From Betaproteobacteria bacterium (lineage in GTDB: Bacteria; Pseudomonadota; Gammaproteobacteria; Burkholderiales; Burkholderiaceae_D), in contig JAATFN010000254.1 in assembly GCA_015655165.1 (NCBI GenBank), positions 1 through 23,502 on the forward strand: a DNA stretch of 23,502 nt, read 5' to 3'. This document shows positions 1 to 7,499 of this stretch, in pieces. The notes under the pieces were generated by a model. That model searched no databases and was not told the DNA's origin. It saw only the letters and a program-made list of their open reading frames with translations. Each line of letters starts with the position of its first letter. Within the stretch, counting starts at the first letter, position 1. Made by a program: the position numbers and the translations under genes.

Positions 1-231
1 AAACATGGTCAACACGCGCAACACCAGCATGGGCACTTTAAATGTACCCGTTGCTCACGGGTGTTCTGTCTGGATGGTACAAGCTATGCAGGCCTTCTGG
101 AAAGCGTGCTGCCTACCTCGATTAAAAATCCATTGCAATCAGCATTACAAACTACGCTAGGTAAAGGCTTTGAAAGCCACGAAGTAGAGCTGACGATCAA
201 AGGCTGGTGCGCTGATTGCGCACGCTTATAA
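1..231 (+). CDS. Fur-family metalloregulator, C-terminal part only
   Basis: This is an open frame from base 1 to a TAA at 229-231, 76 codons, with the N-terminus outside the window. It shows the C-terminal dimerisation and metal-binding half of a Fur-family repressor: a His-rich stretch (HGQHAQHQHGHFKC), a CTRC pair, a second Cys in RVFCLDG, and a terminal WCADC pair. Two CxxC pairs are the structural zinc site of Fur/Zur/PerR proteins, and the segment GFESHEVELTIKGWCADC fits the last strand and zinc ribbon. The family represses metal-uptake or stress genes when metal-loaded; the clustered His suggests zinc or iron sensing, but the DNA-binding helix is not visible, so Fur and Zur cannot be separated. 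It overlaps the convergent nucleotidase gene by six bases, each stop codon lying inside or against the other gene's end. Confidence 0.85.
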   Translation, partial: KHGQHAQHQHGHFKCTRCSRVFCLDGTSYAGLLESVLPTSIKNPLQSALQTTLGKGFESHEVELTIKGWCADCARL

Positions 232-972
232 TGCTTCGGTAGCCAATCGTTTGGCATAAGCGTGCAATTGCCGCAGGGAGTGGATTTTCATATCCACATA
301 CGCCGGTCGCATTGCCATTTGACATGGCCTGCCTTGTAACTGCGCATACGGATTACTGGTAAGATAACGTGTCATCCATACCGTATGCAATCCTTCTTGT
401 TTTGCAGCTTTTAAATTGATGGCCGTATCTTCGATCAGAATACAGCGATGGGCTGCAATATGCTCTTTGGCAAGTAGTTTACGGATTAACTGGCGTGATG
501 GCTTGGGACGTAAATGTTTATGTACATACATCGATTCGATCGACAGGCTTTTTGTAAAAAAACGATGCAAGCCCAGATGCCGCACAATCTGGTTGGCATA
601 GGCGATCGGTGCATTTGTCAGTAAAATTTTTTTACCTGGCAAACGTTTTAACAAACGGATCAACCCACGTTCGGCGTGGATCATATTCACCAAATCGTCA
701 AACACATGCGTCTCGCTGAGAAAATCGTCAGCACGTACCTGATGATGGTACATGAGGCCAAGCAAGGTGGCACCATAACGACGCCAGTACAACTGACGCA
801 AGCGATCTACTTCCTGCTGGTCACAAGGGTGCCCTTGCTCCTGCAATATGCGTGTCATAAACACATTCATATTCAGGTTTAACGCCGGAAAGATCGCATG
901 TGAGGCATTATGCAGGGTATTGTCGAGATCAAATAACCAGACAGGTTCAGTGTGTTTGTTGTGTACAGTCAT
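226..972 (-). CDS. HAD-family pyrimidine 5'-nucleotidase
   Basis: This is a haloacid-dehalogenase-fold phosphatase of the pyrimidine 5'-nucleotidase subfamily, expected to dephosphorylate pyrimidine nucleoside monophosphates in the cytoplasm. Motif I is FDLDNTL near residue 15 with the nucleophile and acid/base Asp pair. Motif II is LLTNAP, a Lys-containing segment RPKPS follows, and motif IV is LIEDTAINLKAA. The helical cap between motifs I and II is rich in Met, Tyr and His, as in this subfamily. The ATG at 970-972 gives 248 aa and starts 14 residues before motif I; the frame also runs back to a TTG at 994-996 (256 aa), and the start is not decided by a clear ribosome site. In related Burkholderiales this gene commonly neighbours argB; here argB is about 4 kb upstream, with an oxidoreductase gene and an iron-type cassette between. 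Confidence 0.88.
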   Translation of the reverse strand: MTVHNKHTEPVWLFDLDNTLHNASHAIFPALNLNMNVFMTRILQEQGHPCDQQEVDRLRQLYWRRYGATLLGLMYHHQVRADDFLSETHVFDDLVNMIHAERGLIRLLKRLPGKKILLTNAPIAYANQIVRHLGLHRFFTKSLSIESMYVHKHLRPKPSRQLIRKLLAKEHIAAHRCILIEDTAINLKAAKQEGLHTVWMTRYLTSNPYAQLQGRPCQMAMRPAYVDMKIHSLRQLHAYAKRLATEAL

Positions 973-1078
973 ACGCTCAATAGTCGGTTCCGGCAAACAA
1001 AGTCTGCCACCAGAACATGATTATCGCATTAAACGGCAACGTGTCTGCTACGCCCTGCTAACCCCTGCTGAAATGGGT

Positions 1079-1687
1079 TTAATAACCGACGGTGAAACGC
1101 TGGCGGCTGTGTGTCGGCTTTTCGATCTCGTCGACCAAAGCGATCGCATAATCTTCAAAAGAAATACGACTGCCATGATCATCGCTTAATAACTGATCCT
1201 TGCCCAAACGGAATTTTCCGGTACGTTGCCCGGGTAAAAATTGCGCCGATGGTGACAAAAATGTCCAGTCCAGATCGTTTTCTGTTCGTAACAAATTCAG
1301 GAACTCTGCGCCCTTCTCGGCCTCCGGTTTATACGCCGGTGGAAAATCCGGCGTACGAACAAGTGGCACACCGGGAGATACTTCCAGGCTACCTGCACCA
1401 CCGACAACAAGATACCGTTTAACACCGGCAGCTTTCACAGCATCAAGAAGAATATGTGGATCACTCGCCGTGAAATGCACAGCACTGATCACAATATCAT
1501 GTCCTTTTAACAAATCGCTCAATGCCGCTTTATCAAATACATCACCCTGTTTGGCAATAACTTTAGGTAGTTTGGCAATGTTTTCCGGATGCCTTGCAAT
1601 TGCGGTCACAGCATGTTCCCGATCAGACAGCTCTTTCAGGATACGCGAACCTACGTTACCAGAAGCACCAATTAATGCAATCGACAT
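1079..1687 (-). CDS. NAD(P)-binding oxidoreductase, NmrA/atypical SDR type
   Basis: This small Rossmann-fold protein of the NAD(P)H-binding group is often annotated NAD-dependent epimerase or NADH-flavin reductase-like. The dinucleotide motif IGASGNVGSRIL is at the extreme N-terminus. A basic residue after strand 2 (AIARHPENI) favours NADP(H). GDVFDKAAL and VVGGAGSLEVSPG follow the usual order. The domain lacks the YxxxK of classical SDRs, so the reaction is unknown. Its length of about 200 aa is normal for the family. The start is chosen from the ribosome site: GGGAG lies six bases before the ATG at 1685-1687, while the ATG two codons earlier (1691-1693) abuts GGGAG with no spacer. It lies between the PepSY cassette terminator and the nucleotidase gene and is probably transcribed separately from the cassette. 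Confidence 0.85.
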   Translation of the reverse strand: MSIALIGASGNVGSRILKELSDREHAVTAIARHPENIAKLPKVIAKQGDVFDKAALSDLLKGHDIVISAVHFTASDPHILLDAVKAAGVKRYLVVGGAGSLEVSPGVPLVRTPDFPPAYKPEAEKGAEFLNLLRTENDLDWTFLSPSAQFLPGQRTGKFRLGKDQLLSDDHGSRISFEDYAIALVDEIEKPTHSRQRFTVGY

Positions 1688-1806
1688 AGACATCTCCCAA
1701 GATGATGATCATTCGAAATACGATACGCGACTGGCTTGCCAGTTCAATCTGTGTAATCCTCTGTTACATAAAATGCATCTCTTGAAAGGCGTGCGGCTGC
1801 CTTTAA

Positions 1807-1836
1807 CATAAAACAGGCCTACGCACGCAGACCTGT
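1807..1836 (-). terminator. Rho-independent terminator of the PepSY/DUF3325 operon
   Basis: Read on the minus strand, ACAGGTCTGCG and CGTAGGCCTGT form a continuous stem of about 10 pairs, two of them G-U, with a very short loop, followed by TTTTAT. It begins 13 bases after the DUF3325 stop codon. Confidence 0.8.
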
Positions 1837-1848
1837 GTCATTGATCAT

Positions 1849-2676
1849 TTATTTCTTATTGTTCTCATCGAGCCATTTGGCGGTATTGGGCGAAATTTGC
1901 GCCAATGGAATGGATACCTGATGCACACTACCATCTTTGCCTTCAACTGTTAGCCATAACAGGTCGCTTGACGTGGCATTTGACGGAAAACTGATTTCTG
2001 CTGTGCGATCCCATTGTGCACCAGAAAACATGATACCGGCACCGCGTAGCGATCGCGGTTTACGTACTTTCAGGTAAGCATGGCGAATGTTTGTGTCACA
2101 TGTTTCACAAAAGCGCACATTGTAGGACTTCAAAGGTATATCCATCACAGCCAGATCGGGGGTGTCATGGTCGACTTCCCCAAACGAGAATGTCCAGGGC
2201 CCCACTTGGCCGTGATAGGCATCGCTGCGCATCGTCGCCGTCACAGGCGCTACCCATAAAGCATAAGCAAACCCGACCGGAATCAGACCCAATAGACTCA
2301 ACACCATCACACGCTTCGTACGTGTTTTTAATACTGCACTGTCATCCATCGTCAATACAGGTGCGGTTTTGCCTTTACGGGGTGCTTTTATTGCCTTGAC
2401 CGTCTGCCCGGGCCATTTGGGCAAATAAAGAACCAAGGCGATACCAACGACAGACAATCCCCCTAGCCAGGCAGTAGCTCCGACCCCCGAGCCCCAATCA
2501 CCGCAACTCAACAGCAAAGCAATACCCAATAATACCCAACCTGTGATACGGACGATGTTGCGTTGCCCCAATGTCAGGCTGTCTGGCAATATGAGCGCAC
2601 TATGACGCTCGGATGCGGCAGCCAGACCGACAAACCCCAGCAAACTCGTCACCAGAATCATTACTTGCACCATCAT
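1849..2676 (-). CDS. DUF3325-domain membrane protein with a C-terminal extension
   Basis: The N-terminal ~90 residues match DUF3325, a small membrane-protein family found with PepSY proteins and TonB-dependent siderophore receptors. Evidence is the ASERH segment after the first membrane helix and further helices near 42-57 and 69-86. A basic linker (residues 92-123) leads to a fourth helix (124-142). About 130 residues follow that are not part of DUF3325. They look like a folded domain outside the membrane, with a CETC pair (Cys190, Cys193), a YLKVRKPRSLRG segment and beta-rich repeats. DUF3325 proteins are usually near 110 aa; this one is 275. The start ATG overlaps the DUF3649 stop by ATGA, which implies translational coupling. 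By topology the C-terminal part could be periplasmic and bind metal or form a disulphide, but that is inference. The function of the family is unproven; iron uptake is suggested by its usual neighbours. Confidence 0.8.
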   Translation of the reverse strand: MMVQVMILVTSLLGFVGLAAASERHSALILPDSLTLGQRNIVRITGWVLLGIALLLSCGDWGSGVGATAWLGGLSVVGIALVLYLPKWPGQTVKAIKAPRKGKTAPVLTMDDSAVLKTRTKRVMVLSLLGLIPVGFAYALWVAPVTATMRSDAYHGQVGPWTFSFGEVDHDTPDLAVMDIPLKSYNVRFCETCDTNIRHAYLKVRKPRSLRGAGIMFSGAQWDRTAEISFPSNATSSDLLWLTVEGKDGSVHQVSIPLAQISPNTAKWLDENNKK

Positions 2677-2966
2677 GTTGTCGCTCCAGATAGCATGAAC
2701 CAGTCAATTCCCGCCAACACAATGGCCGGTAGAAGCACCCCTAACCATGCCCGTTTGGCGCTACCCACACTAAACACCCAGATAACAACAATGGCATAAA
2801 GCGCAAAACTCAACATGGTTGCAGCCATGACTGCCTGGGCTTTTGGTAAAGGCCAGACAAGTGCCAGAAAAATGGTCGCAACCGACGTCAGTGCATATCC
2901 GCCAACTGCGGCAATCAATACGCGAGAGGCAACCATCCAGCGGTATCGTGCTTCCTCGTTCATCAT
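2673..2966 (-). CDS. DUF3649 family membrane protein (iron-uptake associated)
   Basis: This is a 97-aa protein with three predicted membrane helices (about residues 10-33, 42-64, 71-92), matching the length and pattern of DUF3649, including the opening RYRWMVASRVLIAAVGGYAL. The family is often labelled an iron-uptake protein because it sits between PepSY and DUF3325 genes beside ferric-siderophore receptors, but no biochemical role is established. Both ends are ATGA overlaps, with the PepSY stop upstream and the DUF3325 start downstream, so the three products are likely made in fixed ratio and may form one membrane complex (inference). Two adjacent ATGs (2964-2966, 2961-2963) could serve as the start. 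Confidence 0.85.
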   Translation of the reverse strand: MMNEEARYRWMVASRVLIAAVGGYALTSVATIFLALVWPLPKAQAVMAATMLSFALYAIVVIWVFSVGSAKRAWLGVLLPAIVLAGIDWFMLSGATT

Positions 2967-4606
2967 GCGGCCGCCTTTTCTGTTACGTCTGCCTGCAATC
3001 CGGCCTTGTCCAACTGAGCCGCTTTGAGCCAGCGTTTATTCAGTTTTTTTGCCATGTAAGCAAACAATGCTGCCAAACCAAACATACTGAGATCCACACT
3101 AGCGAGTTGCCAGTCACCATAGGGAATCGTCACACCGAGATGTCTGTCGGTCGTGATGAAATTCAATAGCGGGATCAATGCGAATGCTGCGACTGCAACA
3201 TAGATCAATTCCAGCCATGCACGTTTGATCGGCCGCAGCAAGCTATAAAAGAAGGTCCATGCCCACACCGCAAACAAACTATGCATTTCCCAGTCTGCGC
3301 GTTCACCAAGGCCAACGGGCAACAACCGGTTGGCCCAGAAATAGGCAGCAATACCGATAGGTAAACCGATAATCGTTGCAACATTCAATACTTCGACCAA
3401 GCGAATACCGAATGCATCGAGCTTTGAGACAGCCTTTGCCTTGACCAGCTTTTCGCGGCGTTTGACAGTCCACAACACCAGTCCGGTACCGATCATGCCG
3501 CAGCCTAGCAAGCTTGCTGCCAGATATAACCACCTCAGCCACCAGTCAGCAAATCTACCCTCATGTAAATTCAGGAATACACTATTGGTCTTCAGGGTGG
3601 TATGCACCTTATCTTCCGGCGGCAACGATGCGCCGGTTTGTCCATCAAATCGCAATACCGGTGGTCTGTTGTACAGCACCTCAACGCCGCGCATACGCTC
3701 AATATCGACATAATAGGGTTCGCCTACCGGATGCTGCAAATGGATAGATGCGGCCGGTATTCCCCACTCTTTCTGCGCTTGCTCGACCAAACCGGCCAGA
3801 TTGACTGCAGGTTTGGTCATTGCCTCATACGGTTTGTGTTCGTCTTCCTCACTTAACAATTCGGCGTAGAATGTGTCTATCTTTTCTTCAGACGTACCAT
3901 AGATCGCATACAGTGCTGTGGGCATATACGTTGAAGAGAAAAACAGCAAGCCGCTATACGTGATCATCAGAAAAAACGGTAATGCCATGACACTAATCAC
4001 ATTATGCGCATCCAGCCATGAACGCTGACCTTTGCCTGGCCTGAAAGTGAAGAAATCCGTAAAAATTTTCTTGTGGGTAATGATCCCGCTGAGTATTGCC
4101 AGAAACATCAGCATGGTACAAATACCAATGAGGTAGTACGCAACCATATACGGCATGTAGTGCAATGCATAATGCATCCGGTATAAGGCATTGCCACCAC
4201 CCGTAACACGCGCCTCCACTTCCTCTTTAAACGCACCGGTCTGAGGATCGAGTGTTTCGCGTCCGGTACTGCCGAAATCACGTCGATGTTGAGGCATCTC
4301 TTCCCATGAAATGCCAAAATCCCTTGTTTCCCGCCCGTTTGGATTAACTTGCGGCAAAGTAATCGACCATTCTTTAGCATTGGGTGCAACTTGCTGCAGG
4401 CGATTCAATGCCAGGTCCAGTGTCGCCGCCATATCAACAACTTTTTGGGTCGTAGGCAGGGGCAACTCCGGCTTCATCCAGCGGGTGATCTCGTTCGTCA
4501 CATACCCGGCTGTTCCCGTGACAAATACAAAAAACAGCACCCATCCAACAATCAGGCCTGTCCATGTATGCAGCCACGCCATGCTCTGGCGGAAACCTTC
4601 TTTCAT
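2963..4606 (-). CDS. PepSY-associated membrane protein, iron-uptake type
   Basis: This 547-aa integral membrane protein belongs to the PepSY_TM family. The opening QSMAWLHTWTGLIVGWVLFF, with HTWTG and the following GTAGYVTNEITRWM, is the family signature. Further features are YRMHYALHYMPYMVAYYLIG, the ITHKKIFTDFFTFRPGKG loop followed by the conserved SWLDAHNVISVMALPFFLM helix, and NLHEGRFADWWLRWLYLAASLLGCGMIGTGLVLWT near residues 345-385. Extra helices complete the C-terminus. Conserved His in the helices suggests haem or metal binding, and members are proposed to be inner-membrane ferric-siderophore reductases; this is not proven here. The ATG overlaps the stop of the upstream 50-codon ORF by ATGA. 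No TonB-dependent receptor gene, the usual partner, lies in this window. Confidence 0.88.
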   Translation of the reverse strand: MKEGFRQSMAWLHTWTGLIVGWVLFFVFVTGTAGYVTNEITRWMKPELPLPTTQKVVDMAATLDLALNRLQQVAPNAKEWSITLPQVNPNGRETRDFGISWEEMPQHRRDFGSTGRETLDPQTGAFKEEVEARVTGGGNALYRMHYALHYMPYMVAYYLIGICTMLMFLAILSGIITHKKIFTDFFTFRPGKGQRSWLDAHNVISVMALPFFLMITYSGLLFFSSTYMPTALYAIYGTSEEKIDTFYAELLSEEDEHKPYEAMTKPAVNLAGLVEQAQKEWGIPAASIHLQHPVGEPYYVDIERMRGVEVLYNRPPVLRFDGQTGASLPPEDKVHTTLKTNSVFLNLHEGRFADWWLRWLYLAASLLGCGMIGTGLVLWTVKRREKLVKAKAVSKLDAFGIRLVEVLNVATIIGLPIGIAAYFWANRLLPVGLGERADWEMHSLFAVWAWTFFYSLLRPIKRAWLELIYVAVAAFALIPLLNFITTDRHLGVTIPYGDWQLASVDLSMFGLAALFAYMAKKLNKRWLKAAQLDKAGLQADVTEKAAA

Positions 4607-4755
4607 CGTCTATTGTCCATTTCTATCTTGCGCTGATCGGCGTTGCCATTGACCAATGCGTTCTTGCCCTTCAAGGCGCGATAACAATCACAGCGATGAA
4701 ATGCGTAGCAGGCACCCGTAGGTTTAGGCGCAGCATCTGTCAAAGCTGTGGCCAT
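4603..4755 (-). CDS. Small Cys-containing ORF, first gene of the PepSY operon
   Basis: This is a 50-codon ORF starting at ATG 4753-4755 and ending at TGA 4603-4605, which overlaps the PepSY start codon as ATGA, exactly like the next two junctions of the operon. The protein is hydrophilic, with no signal peptide or membrane helix. It has a Cys cluster (ACYAFHRCDCYRA: Cys16, Cys22, Cys24, with His20) and a basic C-terminal half (MDNRR at the end). An in-frame stop two codons before the ATG fixes the upstream limit. It lies between a good promoter with a Fur-box-like site and the PepSY gene. I do not recognise the family. It could be a small metal-responsive protein or a leader peptide that couples translation of the PepSY gene; a non-coding leader is also possible, because no strong ribosome site precedes it. 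Confidence 0.5.
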   Translation of the reverse strand: MATALTDAAPKPTGACYAFHRCDCYRALKGKNALVNGNADQRKIEMDNRR

Positions 4756-4789
4756 CAATCATCGTTGTCTTCACATTATTCTTCTAGTT

Positions 4790-4807
4790 CGAATAAGAAT
4801 CATTACA
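4790..4807 (-). promoter_or_regulatory. Fur-box-like operator
   Basis: On the minus strand TGTAATGATTCTTATTCG contains AATGATTCTTATT, an imperfect palindrome resembling the core of the Fur box (AATGATAATCATT type). It directly follows the -10 hexamer of the promoter at 4808-4836, where a bound repressor would cover the start of transcription. This fits iron repression of the PepSY cassette. The assignment is by motif likeness only. Confidence 0.55.
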
Positions 4808-4836
4808 ATTTTATGTTGGTTTTGCGTATTCAGCAA
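4808..4836 (-). promoter_or_regulatory. Sigma-70-type promoter of the PepSY operon
   Basis: Minus strand: -35 TTGCTG (4831-4836), a 17-base spacer, and -10 TAAAAT (4808-4813). A short inverted repeat, ATTCAG and CTGAAT separated by six bases, covers the -35 (4829-4846). Confidence 0.55.
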
Positions 4837-4897
4837 TTACTGAATGCCGTCAAGAGAACGCCACATGGCCCAAAGCGCATCGTCACGAGAGACAAGC

Positions 4898-4941
4898 CAA
4901 TAAAAAAGCTCCACGGCTTTGAAGCCTGTGCAGCTTTTATG
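4898..4941 (-). terminator. Rho-independent terminator of argB
   Basis: Read on the minus strand, a long hairpin has outer arms AAAAGCT and AGCTTTT and an inner GGCT and AGCC around a TCAA-type loop, with two mismatches. It is followed by a T-rich tail. It starts about 26 bases past the argB stop. The A/T symmetry means it could also act weakly on the plus strand. Confidence 0.75.
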
Positions 4942-4966
4942 TACAACAACGACCCAAGTGACGTAT

Positions 4967-5866
4967 TTAGTGCGAGCGGATCATGGTACCGAAAGCCTGA
5001 TCAGTCAACACTTCCAGCAACAACGAGTGTTCAATACGGCCATCAATAATGTGCACCGTGTTAACACCTGATTTCGCAGCTTCCAATGCCGAAGAAATCT
5101 TCGGCAGCATTCCCCCGGAAATTGTGCCATCCTCGAACATTTCATCGATTTCGCGCGCTGACAGGTTCGTCAACATGTTCCCCTGTTTATCCTGTACACC
5201 GGCAATATTGGTCATCATGATCAATTTTTCGGCATGCAATATCTCGGCAATCTTGCCTGCGACAACGTCGGCATTAATGTTGTAAGCCTGACCGTCTTCG
5301 CCAAATCCGATCGGAGAAATGATCGGAATAAATGCATCGTCTTGTAATGCCTTGACCACGGCAGGATTAATTGCTTCGATTTCACCAACAAAACCGATAT
5401 CGAGCAACTGGCCCGGTTTTTCCTTGTCAGGCATCATCATTTTACGTGCACGGATTAAACCGCCGTCCTTGCCTGTCAAACCGACAGCATGACCACCATA
5501 ATGGTTGATCAACATGACGATATCTTGCTGCACTTCTCCACCCAAGACCCATTCGACGACTTCCATGGTCTCTTCGTCAGTAATACGCATGCCCTGGATA
5601 AACGTACCTTGTTTACCCATTTTCTTTAACGCATTATCGATTTGCGGGCCACCACCGTGCACCACAACCGGATTCATCCCCACCAGTTTCAATAAAATGA
5701 CATCGCGGGCAAAACTATGCTTCAACCGCTCCTCGGTCATCGCATTACCACCATATTTAACAACAATGGTTTTACCGTGAAACTTGCGGATATAAGGTAA
5801 AGCCTCCGCCAATAATTCCGCTTTGAGCTTCGAGGAAATATGCGTGGTCTCATCTACATTGGTCAT
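4967..5866 (-). CDS. argB: Acetylglutamate kinase (arginine biosynthesis)
   Basis: ArgB phosphorylates N-acetyl-L-glutamate with ATP, the second step of the acetylated arginine pathway, in the cytoplasm. The 299-aa length is typical. The amino-acid-kinase fold is shown by the phosphate-binding KYGGNAM near residue 38, [17 protein letters not shown] for substrate binding, and a glycine-rich [27 protein letters not shown] and [15 protein letters not shown] line the nucleotide side, and [24 protein letters not shown] is the conserved C-terminal region. The extended N-terminal helix ([19 protein letters not shown]) resembles that of arginine-inhibitable hexameric enzymes, so feedback inhibition is plausible. 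The ATG at 5864-5866 has AGGA about nine bases upstream. A weak -10 candidate (TAGAAT, 5906-5911) lies in the 98-base leader region. The gene appears to be transcribed alone, with its own terminator. Confidence 0.97.
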   Translation of the reverse strand: MTNVDETTHISSKLKAELLAEALPYIRKFHGKTIVVKYGGNAMTEERLKHSFARDVILLKLVGMNPVVVHGGGPQIDNALKKMGKQGTFIQGMRITDEETMEVVEWVLGGEVQQDIVMLINHYGGHAVGLTGKDGGLIRARKMMMPDKEKPGQLLDIGFVGEIEAINPAVVKALQDDAFIPIISPIGFGEDGQAYNINADVVAGKIAEILHAEKLIMMTNIAGVQDKQGNMLTNLSAREIDEMFEDGTISGGMLPKISSALEAAKSGVNTVHIIDGRIEHSLLLEVLTDQAFGTMIRSH

Positions 5867-5964
5867 GATGACATCCTGAGCAAAGAAATAATGTGAATGT
5901 CCGCGATTCTACATGGAAAGTAGTATCGATTGTGAACTGAAAACAGCATAGGTACGCACAATAT

Positions 5965-6729
5965 TTACTCGCATTGACGCATTTTTTGCGCACTGAAGTT
6001 CTGCATGATGCGCACTAGCTGCACGCGGGTTTGGGGGTCTACCTCCCTTAGCTGATACACAAGCCGGGTTGAACCACTTTTACGCGCTGTAATCCGTAAA
6101 CCCTTGATGCCTTGCCCGGTTAACTCAGTCACAAAAGACTTGGCTGCCTTTTCGGTTTTAAATACCCCCAGAGAAATATTCCAGCGCAACGCTGCAACCG
6201 CATACGTGCCCGGTATGACATAAAAATCAGTCACGCCCTGACGCCGCAATTCAGCAGCTTTCCTGTCTGCACCGGAACGCTCATCGGTAGTCGGAATATG
6301 GACCATATAGCTGATAATTTCTTCCACATTGCGCTGCATTGGTTTGGTTTTCAGTGCAAGACTTGCCAATGCATTGTCAAACTTTTGTGCGTCAGGCGTA
6401 TTGAAGTAGGCAAATTCAAGACAAACCGGATCAGACTGTGCGGGCGCCTCTTGGACAACGGGTGCTTGTGCAGCAAGCGGTGCAACAACAGGTACAGGAG
6501 CATCCGTAACAGGTATATCGATGTGTTCAGGCAATGCACGTTCCAGGTCAACCGATGACGTCAATAACTGCAGCTTTTCAATATGCAACTGCGCTTTCAA
6601 ACGCTCTGGCTCATGACTTTCGTGTGCTTTTGCACCTAAATAGCCGCTATTAAAACCCAATAGCACCACATTCGCAGATAACAATAACCAGAAAAAAATC
6701 TTCAGCATTATTTTCCCATGCAAAAACAT
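5965..6729 (-). CDS. Membrane-anchored SPOR-domain protein
   Basis: This 254-aa protein has one N-terminal membrane anchor (MLKIFFWLLLSANVVLLGF, from the second Met) and a linker rich in Pro, Ala and Val (about residues 70-100). Its C-terminal SPOR-like domain (about 140-225) is marked by YMVHIPTTDERSGADRKAAELRRQGVTDFYVI and ISLGVFKTEKAAKSFVTELTGQGI-type repeats. SPOR domains bind denuded glycan strands of septal peptidoglycan, so a cell-envelope or division-site role is likely. The first ATG (6727-6729) overlaps the coaX stop as TAATG; a second ATG at 6706-6708 has GGGA about seven bases upstream and would remove seven residues. It is the last gene of the birA-coaX cluster, an arrangement seen in other Burkholderiales. 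The link between this protein and the two cofactor enzymes is unknown. Confidence 0.85.
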   Translation of the reverse strand: MFLHGKIMLKIFFWLLLSANVVLLGFNSGYLGAKAHESHEPERLKAQLHIEKLQLLTSSVDLERALPEHIDIPVTDAPVPVVAPLAAQAPVVQEAPAQSDPVCLEFAYFNTPDAQKFDNALASLALKTKPMQRNVEEIISYMVHIPTTDERSGADRKAAELRRQGVTDFYVIPGTYAVAALRWNISLGVFKTEKAAKSFVTELTGQGIKGLRITARKSGSTRLVYQLREVDPQTRVQLVRIMQNFSAQKMRQCE

Positions 6730-7499
6730 TACATTGATCCCGCACTGGCCACATGTAATCCGGTTAACACCACGTTATCCATTAGCACATAGGGTTGGGT
6801 AAAATACGGCACCAGAATGCTCGCCGCACCACCGGCGACAATGCATTGGGCCGCTCCATATGTTGTCTGATGAATGGCAATGACACGCTCGATCGCACCG
6901 ACTTGTGCGGCAATGCATCCTGACACAATCGCATCGATCGTATTGTCTGCAAACGGTGACACCACTTGGTGAATAGCTTCAATCTTGGGTAATTGGGCAG
7001 TATTCACAGCAAGCGATGTCGCCATCATACCCAGTCCAGGCAAAATCATGCCACCGATGAATTCACCCTCTGCAGTTAATGTATCTACTGTTGTGGCTGT
7101 GCCGCATGTCGCCACAATCAATGCCTGATCCGGAAATAAAGCACGTACACCAATTAAGGTTGCAAACCTGTCACACCCCAATTGCGCAGGATTTTTATAC
7201 CTGTTATGCACACCGGCACGTACAGCTGTAGACACAAACCATTCAATCGCAAGACCGGCACCGAACACCCTCATCAACACTGCCTGCAACTTCTCGCGTA
7301 CGACCTTGCCTGCCACATTCGCAACAACAACACGCTTAATCGGCAAGCGTTTCCAGACAACATCCAGACGATCGATATCGGCATGGGTCACTTGCCCCAA
7401 GTGTACCCACCGGTCTTCCCTGGTATTCATCGCGATATCGGCTGACGGCACTGCCCATTTTATCCGGGTGTTACCCGCATCAATTAACAGTAGCATCAT
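6729..7499 (-). CDS. coaX: Type III pantothenate kinase
   Basis: CoaX phosphorylates pantothenate, the first step of coenzyme A synthesis. It is an ASKHA-fold enzyme insensitive to CoA feedback and dependent on a monovalent cation. The phosphate-1 motif is LIDAGNTRIKW at residues 5-15. GCDRFATLIG carries the pantothenate-binding Asp-Arg pair, and CGTATTVDTLTAEGEFIGGMILPGL is the phosphate-2/adenosine region. The C-terminal GGAAS segment completes the fold. The 256-aa length is normal. Two adjacent ATGs (7497-7499, 7494-7496) follow AAAGGGGC, and the second has the better spacing. The start lies inside the end of birA (about a 20-base overlap), so the two are co-transcribed and probably translationally coupled. 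Confidence 0.96.
   Translation of the reverse strand: MMLLLIDAGNTRIKWAVPSADIAMNTREDRWVHLGQVTHADIDRLDVVWKRLPIKRVVVANVAGKVVREKLQAVLMRVFGAGLAIEWFVSTAVRAGVHNRYKNPAQLGCDRFATLIGVRALFPDQALIVATCGTATTVDTLTAEGEFIGGMILPGLGMMATSLAVNTAQLPKIEAIHQVVSPFADNTIDAIVSGCIAAQVGAIERVIAIHQTTYGAAQCIVAGGAASILVPYFTQPYVLMDNVVLTGLHVASAGSM

Noticed and set aside
1200..1811. 203-codon open frame on + over the oxidoreductase gene
   Set aside because: It is antisense to a clearly coding Rossmann-fold gene with normal motifs, so it is a shadow frame.
4564..5049. 161-codon open frame on + across the PepSY/argB gap
   Set aside because: It runs antisense to the start of the PepSY gene, the operon promoter, the argB terminator and the argB end; the peptide has no family pattern.
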